Shown: in pieces, positions 10,970 through 20,141 of the stretch
How positions within the stretch are numbered: position 1 is the first letter of the stretch
Layout: each line of letters opens with the position of its first letter
DNA from: Mucilaginibacter tundrae
GTDB lineage: Bacteria; Bacteroidota; Bacteroidia; Sphingobacteriales; Sphingobacteriaceae
Length of the DNA stretch: 64,000 nucleotides
Direction of reading: 5' to 3'
Assembly (NCBI RefSeq): GCF_013408825.1
Contig: NZ_JACCBZ010000002.1
Span: 186,001 to 250,000 of the forward strand
Program-made: the position numbers and the translations under genes
The notes under the pieces: generated by a model
Databases searched by the model: none
Seen by the model: only the letters and a program-made list of their open reading frames with translations
What the model was told of the DNA's origin: nothing

Positions 10970-11680
10970 TTACACATTGAAAAACTTATCGGGATTTGGC
11001 ACAAGGTTTAAGAAGGATTCAAATTTATCCTCATAATGTGATTGATCCAGCTTGTAATAAAAAGCACCTTTTTTTGAAGATTGTTTATCCTTTTCAGGTT
11101 GCTTTACCAACAAACCTGTTGACAATAATTTACGGCTGAAATTACGGTCGTCAAATTTATTTTGATAAACACCTTCGTACAGCGCTTGTAACTGAGGGAT
11201 AGTAAACTTATCGGGCAATAGCTGAAATAATATTGGGTGTAAAGCGGCCTTGTACATGAGTTGTTTTTTGGCGAGCCTAACCATCTCGTTATGGTCAAAT
11301 ATCAGGTCGGGCATTTCGTCTAACAAAAACCATTCGGCATGGTATTCATCACTTAACTGCTTTTCGTATTGGCTAATGTCAATCAGGGCGAAATAGGCTA
11401 TAGATAATACTCGATCAACCGGATCGCGATCTGGTTTGCCAAATACCTGAAATTGTTCCAGGTAAACATTGTTTAAACCTGTGCGTTGTTCCAACACCCG
11501 GTTAGCAGCATCATCAGGGCTTTCGGTTGGTTTAACAAAACCACCCATCAGGCTCCATCTATCTTTTTCGGGTTCAATGCTGCGCTGTACCAGTAATAAT
11601 TTCAGGTTCCAGCCATCAAAACCAAATACAATACAATCAGTAGCTACTAAAATTCCTTTTTCGCCGGAATATCTCAACAT
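10970..11680 (-). CDS. NrtR-like transcription factor with degenerate Nudix domain
   Basis: The 236-residue protein has an N-terminal Nudix fold and a C-terminal winged-helix region (about 150-220, including FTIPQLQALYEGVYQ and DRNFSRKLLSTGLL). The Nudix box at residues 47-69 keeps the framework residues G47, E53, R61, G68 and L69. However, the catalytic glutamates of the REUXEE core are replaced (V62, Q65, R66), so hydrolysis is unlikely. This is the pattern of NrtR/AraR-type regulators, which use the dead Nudix fold to sense ADP-ribose or sugar ligands. No sugar operon adjoins it, so its regulon cannot be told from this window. Confidence 0.85.
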   Translation of the reverse strand: MLRYSGEKGILVATDCIVFGFDGWNLKLLLVQRSIEPEKDRWSLMGGFVKPTESPDDAANRVLEQRTGLNNVYLEQFQVFGKPDRDPVDRVLSIAYFALIDISQYEKQLSDEYHAEWFLLDEMPDLIFDHNEMVRLAKKQLMYKAALHPILFQLLPDKFTIPQLQALYEGVYQNKFDDRNFSRKLLSTGLLVKQPEKDKQSSKKGAFYYKLDQSHYEDKFESFLNLVPNPDKFFNV

Positions 11681-11723
11681 ACGAGCTTAAGTTTTTACAA
11701 GTGTACTATATTTCCCTTAATTT

Positions 11724-13484
11724 TTAACTAACTCTTTTGCCCTGTAACAACATATTCATCGCGTCATCCAAAGACCCTGCCCGTGTTACTTCGCCTGAAT
11801 TTACGAAGAAAATCTCATCAGCATTACGAATGGTATTTAACCTGTGAGCTATAATAACACGCGTAGTAGTTTCGGGTAGTTTATTTAAAATGTCTTCCAA
11901 AAGTTTTTCGGTAATGGTATCAATATTGGCAGTAGCTTCATCCAAAATCAAAATATCCGGGTTTCGTAGTACGGCGCGCATAAAGGCTATTAACTGCTTT
12001 TGTCCTAAACTCACGCTATCGCCACTTGATACAACCTTTGTTTCCAGCCCTTGCTCAAAAAGTGCCAGCAGGCTTTCTAAATTAGCATCGGTTATAACCT
12101 TTTCTAATTGGTCATTGGTATAATCACGGTATAAAGCATTACCATAAAGTATGTTTTCCTTAACGGTACCTGTGAACAGGAATGGCTCCTGCAAAATAAA
12201 GCCGATTTTATTGGTTTTATCTACAGGATCATATGAGCGTAGATCCTTACCATTCAACAAAATTGTTCCCGCTGTTGGGTCGTACAAACGTGCTATTAAT
12301 GATGCGGTTGTAGTTTTACCACCGCCTGTTGGCCCAACCAGCGCATAAGTTTTCCCTTTTTCGAGTTTAACGCTAATGTTGTGCAATATCTCGTGCCCTT
12401 CAACATAACCGAAATGTACATTTCTGAATTCTAACAACGGTGCGGATGGTTCAATTACAGTACTATCAAGTTTAACCAGGTTGGTTTCTAATGATAATAT
12501 CTGCGAGATCCTGTCCCAACCAGCCATTGCCAATTGAAAGTTGGCCCATAACGTTGCCAGTTGCCTTAGTGGATTATAAAAAAGTGTGGCATAGGATAAA
12601 TAAGCGATTAACCCCCCGATGCCTAAATCACCAATACTTATCAGGTAAATACCAAAGGCCAGCACCATTAATTGCGCCATGCTGGAGAAAAAGCTATAAA
12701 CCGGCAGCAAAACGTTATTTGCCAGGCCTGCCCCTATTGCAGTACGATAATTATCCTGATTTGCCTCATCAAAACGTTTACGGAAGTAATCGCGGCGGTT
12801 GAAGGCGATGATCACCCTGAAATTGTTCAGACTTTCCTGGATCTCGGCGCTCATGCCACCAACACTTTTTAAGTTGACAGCATTTTTACGCTTTACCCAC
12901 GCCGATGTAATCAAAGTAAATATCACTATAAAAATACCGGGCGATAATGCAGCAGCACCTAATTTTATATTGATAACCAATAGAAACACTCCCGCGCCAA
13001 CCATAGTAGCGATGTTGCCTATAAATTGCATAAGCGATTGCGAAAAGAACTGGTTAAGTTTATCCGTATCGTTATTTACACGGGAAATTAGATCGCCGGC
13101 TTTATTTTGGTTGAAAAAATCAACCGGTAGCTGTTGTAATTTGTTGAAGATGGCATTACGCAAAGTATATAGCATACGTTGGCCAACGCTACCCATTAAT
13201 TTAGTTTGAAAGTAACTGGTTACTAACGCCACCAGGTACATGCAAAGTAAAATGCCACCATAAAACAGCACCCCGTTAAAATCCTTATGCGACACATATT
13301 TATCAATGGTGTAACCAATAATAAATGGCCCCAATAAGTTTAAGGTAGCATTGGTTAGGATAGCGCCTAATGCTATTAATAAATTCTTTCGCTCATGCTC
13401 AATTAGTTGCAGCAGTTTTTTCAGCCCGGCTAATGTTGATGTTTTTTGCTGTTTGCCCGAAAGACTGTTAAGATTATAGTTCAT
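11724..13484 (-). CDS. ABC exporter half-transporter, subunit with catalytic Walker B but degenerate signature
   Basis: This 586-residue type IV ABC half-exporter has a six-helix membrane domain (about 35-330) fused to a nucleotide-binding domain. Walker A is GPTGGGKTT (about 384), the Q-loop is ILQEP, Walker B is ILILDEA with the catalytic Glu (about 516), and the switch His lies in IIAHRLN (about 547). The signature is SVSLGQ rather than LSGGQ. It starts 23 bp after the stop of the other half-transporter, which has the complementary defects, so the two form a heterodimer with one consensus and one degenerate ATP site. The substrate (drug, lipid or peptide) cannot be deduced. Confidence 0.9.
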   Translation of the reverse strand: MNYNLNSLSGKQQKTSTLAGLKKLLQLIEHERKNLLIALGAILTNATLNLLGPFIIGYTIDKYVSHKDFNGVLFYGGILLCMYLVALVTSYFQTKLMGSVGQRMLYTLRNAIFNKLQQLPVDFFNQNKAGDLISRVNNDTDKLNQFFSQSLMQFIGNIATMVGAGVFLLVINIKLGAAALSPGIFIVIFTLITSAWVKRKNAVNLKSVGGMSAEIQESLNNFRVIIAFNRRDYFRKRFDEANQDNYRTAIGAGLANNVLLPVYSFFSSMAQLMVLAFGIYLISIGDLGIGGLIAYLSYATLFYNPLRQLATLWANFQLAMAGWDRISQILSLETNLVKLDSTVIEPSAPLLEFRNVHFGYVEGHEILHNISVKLEKGKTYALVGPTGGGKTTTASLIARLYDPTAGTILLNGKDLRSYDPVDKTNKIGFILQEPFLFTGTVKENILYGNALYRDYTNDQLEKVITDANLESLLALFEQGLETKVVSSGDSVSLGQKQLIAFMRAVLRNPDILILDEATANIDTITEKLLEDILNKLPETTTRVIIAHRLNTIRNADEIFFVNSGEVTRAGSLDDAMNMLLQGKRVS

Positions 13485-13507
13485 TTTTATTTTTTCCTTC
13501 GGGATAA

Positions 13508-15268
13508 TTATTTAGCTGTATTAATTTCGTAGGCATTTGTGCTTTGTTGCGAGTCGAATATCTGCACATACTCAGGGCTGTTATGCATCAATTCCTCATG
13601 TGTGCCCGAGGCGACAATTTCACCTTGTGTAAGTACGATTATCTGATCATAATGCTCCACAGCGCCTATTTTTTGGGTTACTGACACCAGTGTGAGGCCT
13701 GGATAGTTCTTTTGTACATTGGCGAGTATTTTTTTCTCGGTATTGTTATCCACACGAGCGGTAAAATCATCCAGCAATAAAACCTTTGGATTAACAGCCA
13801 GCGCCCTTGCCAGCATAATTCGTTGCTTTTGGCCACCTGAAAGACTTGATCCGCGTTCGGAAACTATTGTACTTAATCCTTCGGGCAGACCATCAATAAA
13901 ACCTCTTAATTCAGCAGTATCAATCGCCTTTTCCAATGATTCATCAGTCACCGTATCGCTGAAAGCAATATTCTCCCGGATACTCATATTGAAGATGATA
14001 CTATCCTGAAAAACAAAGCCAACCTGGCTGTGGAAGGATTCGTTATCATATTCGTCTATCGTTCTGCCATCATACTCAACCAGTCCGCTTGTGGCATTTA
14101 TTAAACCGGTTAATAAATACAGCAATTGAGATTTACCCGCAGCCGTGGGGCCGATGATGGCGATTTTTGATCCTGCTTTTATTGATAAGGATATATTTTT
14201 TAACGCGGGCTTTTGTCCGTACAAAACGGATATATCTTTTAGTTCGATATTGCCATGCAATGTTTCTTTAAGCGTTCCTTTACGTTGGGTATCTACGCTA
14301 TCCAAAACAATGCTTATACGATCAAATGAGGCGGTAGCCTGGGCAATAATGTTACTCATAAAACCAATAACCAATATCGGGAATATCAATAAGGACAAAT
14401 AGCTGTTGAACGCCGCGAAATTACCCAAACTCATACTGCCGGCAATTACATAATGGCCACCAAGTATCAATATACTTAAAGCCGCCATATTAGCCGTAAA
14501 CGTAATAACCGGTACCAAGCTGGCAAACAGGCGTAAAATGCTTAAACCGTATTCTTTTGCCTTAGTGTTTGCTTGTAAAAACTTATCGTACTCCAGTTGT
14601 TGTGAGTTAATGACGCGAATAAGCGCTGAACCTAATATACTCTCGTTAATAATTTTGTTTAACCAATCAATAACCGCACGACTCTCTTTAAATAATGCTC
14701 TTACTTTTTTCAGTATATAGAAAAACGTACCGCCGATAATGGGAATTATCGCGATAACGCATAATGCTAACCGCCAGTTGATTGTTAACAACAAAATACT
14801 CGCTCCTATAATGGTAAATAAAGATGACGCGATAGATACGATGGCCTGCGAAACAAACATCTTAATAGAATCCACATCGGCAGTAAGGTTGGTAAGTAAT
14901 TTTGATGGGTTTACCGCTTCGATGAAAGCATAACTCTGCTGTGATATTTTTTCGGAAAGTTTACTGCGCAAATCTCGGGCAACCCGTTCAGATGCATAAG
15001 TTTGTATAACACTTTGCATATAGGTAAAAATAAAAATACCTATAACCGCAATTGTAAACTCAATTATTATTGGTTTATATGCAAAATGTTTGTGGGTATA
15101 GGCATCAATACCGTTAGCTACTATTTTAGGGAGCAGCAAGGTAATACCATTACTAAAAAGCGCGAAAACTATCAGGAATATTACCAGGCCCATGTAAGGT
15201 TTAAGCAGGCTGAAAATCCCTGGCTTTTTGGGGGCTTGAGTTTTAGACTGACCGGGGTGTTTTTCCAT
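13508..15268 (-). CDS. ABC exporter half-transporter, subunit with degenerate Walker B and canonical signature
   Basis: This 586-residue half-exporter has six membrane helices (about 25-320) followed by an ATP-binding domain. Walker A is GPTAAGKSQ (about 373) and the signature is a perfect LSGGQ (about 476-480). Walker B reads VLLLDDF, with Asp in place of the catalytic Glu (501), and the H-loop reads SVTQKIG, with Gln in place of His (532). These changes mark the non-catalytic half of heterodimeric exporters such as TM287/288 or TmrAB. Its LSGGQ would complete the active site of the downstream partner. It is the first gene of the two-gene operon and is divergent from the GNAT gene. Confidence 0.9.
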   Translation of the reverse strand: MEKHPGQSKTQAPKKPGIFSLLKPYMGLVIFLIVFALFSNGITLLLPKIVANGIDAYTHKHFAYKPIIIEFTIAVIGIFIFTYMQSVIQTYASERVARDLRSKLSEKISQQSYAFIEAVNPSKLLTNLTADVDSIKMFVSQAIVSIASSLFTIIGASILLLTINWRLALCVIAIIPIIGGTFFYILKKVRALFKESRAVIDWLNKIINESILGSALIRVINSQQLEYDKFLQANTKAKEYGLSILRLFASLVPVITFTANMAALSILILGGHYVIAGSMSLGNFAAFNSYLSLLIFPILVIGFMSNIIAQATASFDRISIVLDSVDTQRKGTLKETLHGNIELKDISVLYGQKPALKNISLSIKAGSKIAIIGPTAAGKSQLLYLLTGLINATSGLVEYDGRTIDEYDNESFHSQVGFVFQDSIIFNMSIRENIAFSDTVTDESLEKAIDTAELRGFIDGLPEGLSTIVSERGSSLSGGQKQRIMLARALAVNPKVLLLDDFTARVDNNTEKKILANVQKNYPGLTLVSVTQKIGAVEHYDQIIVLTQGEIVASGTHEELMHNSPEYVQIFDSQQSTNAYEINTAK

Positions 15269-15480
15269 CCTTAGTTAAATAAGTGCAAGGCACATGTTCA
15301 TAATTTCCGGTAAAAATAGCAAAGCTTTATTACGACTGCGATAAATGTTTAATTTAATGAATGAAAGCATCGTTTTGTTCAAGTTATTTACACCCGTTTA
15401 ACCATACAGACGATTTGGGAATGAAAAGATTTTAAAATACTTTTACTAAATACATACCTTGTTAATTTATAACATCAATC

Positions 15481-16080
15481 ATGGCTACCACATTTGATCC
15501 GCATGCACAATACAGATTAGAAGATGAGCGCGTGCTTTTACGCCCGCTTAATGTTACTGATGATGAGCACTTATTACCATTTGCTTTGCATGAGCAGGAA
15601 ACCTGGCAATACTCGCATCAGGCTGCATTTGGTGCAGATGGATTGAGCGAATATATAAGTAGCGCACTGGCGGGAAGGGTTACAGGGAAAGAATATCCAT
15701 TTATCGTATACGATAAAAAGACAGGTAAATATGCGGGAAGCACTCGTTTTTATGATATTCAACCACAAAATTCATCATTGCAATTAGGATACACCTGGTA
15801 TGGTAAAGATTTCAGAGGTACAGGATTAAATAAGCACTGTAAATTCTTACTGCTACAATTTGCCTTTGAAGAACTGGGTATGGAACGTGTTGAATTTAGG
15901 GCTGATGCCAGGAATGAACGCAGCATAGCCGCTATGAAAAGCATTGGCTGTACGGTTGAAGGCATTATGCGAAGCAATGTACCTACCCGTGATGGTGGCA
16001 GGTGCGACTCTATTATATTAAGTATATTAAAAAGTGAGTGGGAAAACGGCGTTAAACAACGTTTAAAAGACCGCCTATAA
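15481..16080 (+). CDS. GNAT family N-acetyltransferase, RimJ/RimL type
   Basis: The 199-residue protein fits the RimJ/RimL branch of acetyl-CoA-dependent N-acetyltransferases. It opens with LEDERVLLRPL, has the central strand LQLGYTWYGKDFRGTGLNKH with the acetyl-CoA pyrophosphate-binding R-G-T-G turn, and then GMERVEFRADARNERSIAAM, the conserved motif B helix. Substrate candidates are ribosomal or other protein N-termini or small amines; nothing nearby specifies one. It is monocistronic-looking and converges with the LacI-type regulator, with only 8 bp between the stops. Confidence 0.9.
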   Translation: MATTFDPHAQYRLEDERVLLRPLNVTDDEHLLPFALHEQETWQYSHQAAFGADGLSEYISSALAGRVTGKEYPFIVYDKKTGKYAGSTRFYDIQPQNSSLQLGYTWYGKDFRGTGLNKHCKFLLLQFAFEELGMERVEFRADARNERSIAAMKSIGCTVEGIMRSNVPTRDGGRCDSIILSILKSEWENGVKQRLKDRL

Positions 16081-16088
16081 ACTCAAAT

Positions 16089-17132
16089 CTACTTTACTGC
16101 CGATAACTTAGCATTAACTTGTGACGAACCCCTGTATATCAAGTCATTTTGCAGGGTTACTTTTTTCTGATCGATATTAGAGGTTGATGAATCCAATTTA
16201 CTTAATAATATGTTTATGGTATTGGCGGCAATCTCTTCAACAGGTTGCGCGATAGCGGTGATTGATGGCGAGTACAATTCAAAAACATCATGATCATCAA
16301 AAGATATTATCGCGACATCATCAGGTATACGAATATCCAAATTCTGAATTACTTTTAAGCCACAAGTACCAATACGGTTCGTGCCGAATATTATAGCATC
16401 CAGGTCTTTATTATTTTTAAGGAAATCGGCAATTGGTTCCGACATATATTTAACGTCTTGATTGAACGCCACCTCTTTAATGTAAGGATTAAGGTTGTTT
16501 TGTTCTAAAGCTTTTTTATATCCATCCAATCGTGCCTGCATTTGGGTTTGGTGCGATTCTAAAGTAATAAAAGCTATTTTTTTATAGCCTTGCTCCACTA
16601 AATATTCTGTAGCGGTATAGGTGCTATCCAAATTATCCGTAACCACATAGCTGCAATCAATTCCCGGAAAATACCTGTCGAATAAAACAACCGGTAGGTC
16701 GTCCTTTAATAGTTCAGCAATATCTTCTTCTACCCCAACTGGCGGGGCTATAATGTAGCCATCAACATGCCTGTCGCGAAACATCGCGATCAAATCGCGT
16801 GTTTTATCAGCGTCATTATCGGTACTGCAATAAATTATCCTGTAGCCGTTTTTATAAGCCCGATCTTCAATATAGCGGGCAATGTTTGCAAAAAATGGAT
16901 CGGCAATATTTTCAACCATTAAACCGATGATATGCGATTTGCCGGTGCGCAAGCTCTTTGCCAAAGAGTTAGGCTTATAACCAACTTCTTTTACAAATTT
17001 CAATACCCGCTCAACCAACTCTTCGCTTATCCGTTTTTCCCTGGCTCGGCCATTCAAAATAAAGGATACCGTAGTTTTTGATATATTGAGCTTATTGGCA
17101 ATATCAACTATTGACAGCTTCTTCTTAATCAT
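16089..17132 (-). CDS. LacI/GalR family transcriptional regulator
   Basis: The 347-residue protein has the LacI helix-turn-helix at its N-terminus (IVDIANKLNISKTTVSFILNG, about residues 7-27) and the hinge motif VGYKPNSLAKSLRTGKS. The periplasmic-binding-like effector domain follows, opening with IIGLMVENIADPFFANIA and containing VDGYIIAPP and DDVAIISFDDHD. It should repress or activate carbohydrate genes in response to a sugar, but no transporter or glycosidase operon adjoins it. Its target is probably elsewhere, or the nearby GH28 gene (speculation). It is divergent from the CDGSH gene across a 259-bp spacer. Confidence 0.93.
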   Translation of the reverse strand: MIKKKLSIVDIANKLNISKTTVSFILNGRAREKRISEELVERVLKFVKEVGYKPNSLAKSLRTGKSHIIGLMVENIADPFFANIARYIEDRAYKNGYRIIYCSTDNDADKTRDLIAMFRDRHVDGYIIAPPVGVEEDIAELLKDDLPVVLFDRYFPGIDCSYVVTDNLDSTYTATEYLVEQGYKKIAFITLESHQTQMQARLDGYKKALEQNNLNPYIKEVAFNQDVKYMSEPIADFLKNNKDLDAIIFGTNRIGTCGLKVIQNLDIRIPDDVAIISFDDHDVFELYSPSITAIAQPVEEIAANTINILLSKLDSSTSNIDQKKVTLQNDLIYRGSSQVNAKLSAVK

Positions 17133-17340
17133 CAGGATGTGGTATATAATTTAAGGTTATAAAGAATAATAAGCTAATATAGAATCAATTTATCGATTTA
17201 CCAATAATTCAACAGCCTATTAGCACTTTATAATCCGTTAAATTAAAACTATTTATAGTGCGCGAAATCAATTTGCAATGGTTTGGTGATTCGGTGGTAT
17301 TTATAACCCATTTAGAATTAATCCGGATTGCAATTTAATA

Positions 17341-17370
17341 TTTGAGTATTATACAAGTTGATTACCTTCG
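17341..17370 (+). promoter_or_regulatory. Bacteroidetes-type promoter upstream of the CDGSH-truA pair
   Basis: A TTTG box at 17341-17344 and a TACCTTCG box at 17363-17370 are separated by 18 bp. This matches the Bacteroidetes primary sigma consensus TTTG-N17-23-TAnnTTTG with one substitution. The start codon lies 22 bp downstream of the -7 box. Confidence 0.55.
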
Positions 17371-17391
17371 GGCACAAATAAAAAACATACA

Positions 17392-17616
17392 ATGGCAACA
17401 ACAAAACTTACCATAAACAACAACGGATCAGTTAAAATAGACGGCGATTTTGAGATAGTAGATATGCAGGGCAACAATTATGGCTTACAAGGCAGAACTG
17501 TTGTAAGCATTTGCCGTTGTGGCTTATCTGCAAACAAACCATTTTGTGATGGCTCGCACAAAGGTCATTTTGAACACAATGCTATCGCATTTGATTTGCC
17601 TCCAAAGAAAGTATAA
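17392..17616 (+). CDS. CDGSH iron-sulfur domain protein
   Basis: This 74-residue protein contains CRCGLSANKPFCDGSHKGHF, the CDGSH [2Fe-2S] cluster motif with three Cys and one His ligand (C-x-C-x8-C-x3-H). Small bacterial CDGSH proteins are redox-active cluster carriers of mostly unknown partner. The length is normal for the single-motif bacterial type. It ends 12 bp before the truA start, so the two are probably co-transcribed from the promoter at 17341. Confidence 0.92.
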   Translation: MATTKLTINNNGSVKIDGDFEIVDMQGNNYGLQGRTVVSICRCGLSANKPFCDGSHKGHFEHNAIAFDLPPKKV

Positions 17617-17628
17617 CACATTAAGTAT

Positions 17629-18432
17629 TTGAGGTATTTTTTTCATATTGGTTACTACGGCACTAATTATTGCGGATGGCAAAAACATCCGGAAGCGCTA
17701 AGTGTGCAGCAGGTTTTAGAAACCAACCTAAGCAAACTGTTAAAAGTACCCATTTACATTTCCGGTTGCGGGCGAACTGACGCGCAGGTACATGCGAGTC
17801 AGTTTTTTTTTCATGCTGATATCGAGCCGGAATGGGATTTTGATCTCTTCTTCCGCCTGAATAAAATATTGCCGGATGATATTGCCGTTTTTGACATCAT
17901 CCCGATGGAGGGCCTGCCCCATGCCCGGTTTGACACCATACAACGCAGCTACGATTACTTTATCCATACTTATAAAGACCCTTTTTTGAGTAGGTTCAGC
18001 TCTTTTTATGCAAAACGAAATCTTGATCTGCATAAAATGAAAGATGCCGTGGCGTTGCTACCTCAATACAGCGACTACCGTGCCTTCTGCAAAATGCCCG
18101 ACCGCATTGATCATACCATTTGCCATGTAAGCACAGCAAACTTGTTTACAGATAAGAATGGCGACAGGATTCGTTTCTATATCTCGGCTAACCGCTTTTT
18201 AAGTAAGATGATCCGCATTATTGTGGGGCGTTTGCTGGAAATTGGCAAAGGCGAGATGAGTGTTGACGAATTTGAACATTATTTGGCTGAGAAGATCACG
18301 CCGCAAATTATAATCCCGGCTTATCCACAGGGCTTATATCTTTCAAAAGTTACTTATCCTTATTTGAATTTGCCGGTTAGAAGTACATTTTCAACGACGA
18401 TGACTGAGGGAACTGATTGGCTTAAGTTGTAA
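17629..18432 (+). CDS. truA: tRNA pseudouridine(38-40) synthase TruA
   Basis: The enzyme isomerises uridines 38-40 of the tRNA anticodon arm. The 267-residue product matches the family: RYFFHIGYYGTNYCGWQKHP at the N-terminus, the catalytic Asp in GCGRTDAQVHA (about residue 52), and the C-terminal motif RFLSKMIRIIVGRLLEIGKG. The usual G after the catalytic GRTDA is Q here. The start is a TTG at 17629: no ATG or GTG exists in frame between it and the upstream stop of the CDGSH gene at 17616. The protein aligns with homologues from this residue, so the TTG start is well supported. Confidence 0.94.
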   Translation: MRYFFHIGYYGTNYCGWQKHPEALSVQQVLETNLSKLLKVPIYISGCGRTDAQVHASQFFFHADIEPEWDFDLFFRLNKILPDDIAVFDIIPMEGLPHARFDTIQRSYDYFIHTYKDPFLSRFSSFYAKRNLDLHKMKDAVALLPQYSDYRAFCKMPDRIDHTICHVSTANLFTDKNGDRIRFYISANRFLSKMIRIIVGRLLEIGKGEMSVDEFEHYLAEKITPQIIIPAYPQGLYLSKVTYPYLNLPVRSTFSTTMTEGTDWLKL

Positions 18433-18444
18433 AGTTTCCTCTTA

Positions 18445-18532
18445 TCATTCTGAATGCAATAAAGAGTCTTCTTCGATTTCAAAACATACTATGCCTGTTG
18501 CAGAGGATTCTTCGCTCCGCTCAGAATGACAA
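18445..18532. repeat. Dispersed palindromic repeat (TCATTCTGA...TCAGAATGA family)
   Basis: An 88-bp element is bounded by TCATTCTGA and TCAGAATGA and has inner arms around GTCTTCTTCGAT and GGATTCTTCGC. The same family occurs at 51555-51640 and, as a half copy, at 36512-36540. It lies between truA and the DEAD-box gene and could act as a terminator-like hairpin. Confidence 0.75.
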
Positions 18533-18606
18533 GTAGAGTGTTTACCAGATGACAGGCAAGGGTTTAATTTAAAATAGGTAAATTCGCGGCTTAATATATT
18601 TTTTTG

Positions 18607-19914
18607 ATGGTGTGGTTAGATAAATTTAAGCTGAACAAGGGCTTAGCGCGTACAATAACAGAAGCAGGATATTTGAGTCCGAAAGAGATACAGCAAAAAA
18701 CTTTGTCGCGGATTATTGGCGGGCAGGATGTTATCGCTATCGCCCCCGAAGGCGCCGGTAAAACCAGCACCTACATCATTACTGTATTAAACCGCATCAG
18801 GCAAGGATTTGACGATGCGCCAAGAGTGTTGGTATTGGTACCCGATAAGGAAAAAGTATTCAGCGTAATTGAGCAGTTTGATGCGCTTAACAAAAATCCA
18901 TCAGTAAAAATTGTAGGCTTGTATGTTGCCCCCGGCATTGAAGCGCAAATGGATGCTTTGGCTGATGGCGCTGACATTGTAGTCGCTACACCTGACAGGG
19001 CACGTGCTATCTACCTAAAATTAGGGCTTAACCTAAATAAAATAGATTTATTTATTGTTGATGATGCCGAGCTGATTGTTAAACAAGGGCTGCAATTACC
19101 CGTTGCTGAATTAGCTAACAGCATTACTAAATGCCAGCACCTGGTATTTACCGAGGTACTACATGATAAGTTGCAGAAAATGATAGCCCCGTTTATGAAG
19201 CAACCGGCTATTGTGGAGGTAGAAGAATTGAGCGATACGCCTTTAGATACTTACCAGCAAATATTGTATAACCTGCCCAACTTTAGGTCTAAACTAAACT
19301 TACTGAGCCTGTTTATGCAGGATGATGAGTTATTTACAAAAGTTGTAGTGTTTGTAAATAACCGCATTACGGCTAATACCGTTTATAAAAACCTCAAGCC
19401 CCAGCTGCGTGATTCGGTAGTGATTTTAAACCCGATGTTTAGTGAGGACAAGGGTATATCGGATATTAATATTTTTAAGAGCGATGACAAGCTGCGGGTT
19501 TTAGTGATCGCAAATGAGAATACTGAAGAAGTTGATATTTCGACTATCCCATTCTTTATTCATCTTGATCTACCTGAAGAAAAAGAGTTGTTTATTAACC
19601 GTGTAATCAAAAAAACCGGGGAAGAAGATACACTGGCTATAACTTTTGCAACTGATATTGAATTGGTGCAGGTTAAAAAGATAGAGCAGATCATCGGCAG
19701 AAAAATGGCACTATCTGAATTGCCGGATAATTTAGTTATAGATAAAGAGCGTAAGGAAAAGGAAGAATCAACTGAAAAGAAACCTGCCAAGGTCGACAAA
19801 AACGCGCCTGTTGTTGGTGAAGCATTCCATGAAAAAAAAGCAGCAAACGCCAAAACTTACAATTACAGCTCGGGCACTAAAGCTAAAATGAATAACAAAC
19901 GGAAGCATTCGTAA
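18607..19914 (+). CDS. Degenerate DEAD-box RNA helicase-like protein
   Basis: The 435-residue protein has the DEAD-box layout: a Q-motif region (GYLSPKEIQQKTL), motif I APEGAGKT (about 45-52), Ib ATPDRA, a motif II written VDDAE instead of DEAD, motif IV KVVVFVNNR, and a lysine-rich C-terminal tail (about 385-435). Motif Ia (PTREL) is PDKEK. Motif III (SAT) is missing at FTEVL. The arginine-finger motif VI (HRIGRxxR) is not recognisable at INRVIKKTG. It probably binds nucleotide or RNA with altered or no unwinding activity (inference). The ATG at 18607 is preferred to the TTG just before it. Confidence 0.8.
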   Translation: MVWLDKFKLNKGLARTITEAGYLSPKEIQQKTLSRIIGGQDVIAIAPEGAGKTSTYIITVLNRIRQGFDDAPRVLVLVPDKEKVFSVIEQFDALNKNPSVKIVGLYVAPGIEAQMDALADGADIVVATPDRARAIYLKLGLNLNKIDLFIVDDAELIVKQGLQLPVAELANSITKCQHLVFTEVLHDKLQKMIAPFMKQPAIVEVEELSDTPLDTYQQILYNLPNFRSKLNLLSLFMQDDELFTKVVVFVNNRITANTVYKNLKPQLRDSVVILNPMFSEDKGISDINIFKSDDKLRVLVIANENTEEVDISTIPFFIHLDLPEEKELFINRVIKKTGEEDTLAITFATDIELVQVKKIEQIIGRKMALSELPDNLVIDKERKEKEESTEKKPAKVDKNAPVVGEAFHEKKAANAKTYNYSSGTKAKMNNKRKHS

Positions 19915-19916
19915 TA

Positions 19917-20141
19917 CTATATGCCTTTACCGGCAAAAGTTTCGATATATAAATCTTCTACCTTCTTACGAGCCCAGGGCGTTTTGCGCAGGAATTTGAG
20001 GCTTGATTTAATACTGGGATCGTCTAAAAAACAATTGATTCGGATGCGGTAACCTAACTCGGGCCAGCCGTGGCGGGCTACCAACTCGTTAAGTACCATC
20101 TCGAGGGTTTTGCCGTGTAATATATTGTTGGGTTGTTCCAT
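19917..20141 (-). CDS. VF530 family (DUF2132) small DNA-binding-like protein
   Basis: The 74-residue protein matches the VF530/DUF2132 family, seen in [40 protein letters not shown] and PWAR..VE.LY. Family members are small helical proteins with a proposed nucleic-acid-binding fold and no settled function. Its ATG overlaps the stop codon of the hydrolase gene upstream by one base (TAATG), which points to translational coupling. It converges with the DEAD-box gene with 2 bp between the stops. Confidence 0.88.
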   Translation of the reverse strand: MEQPNNILHGKTLEMVLNELVARHGWPELGYRIRINCFLDDPSIKSSLKFLRKTPWARKKVEDLYIETFAGKGI

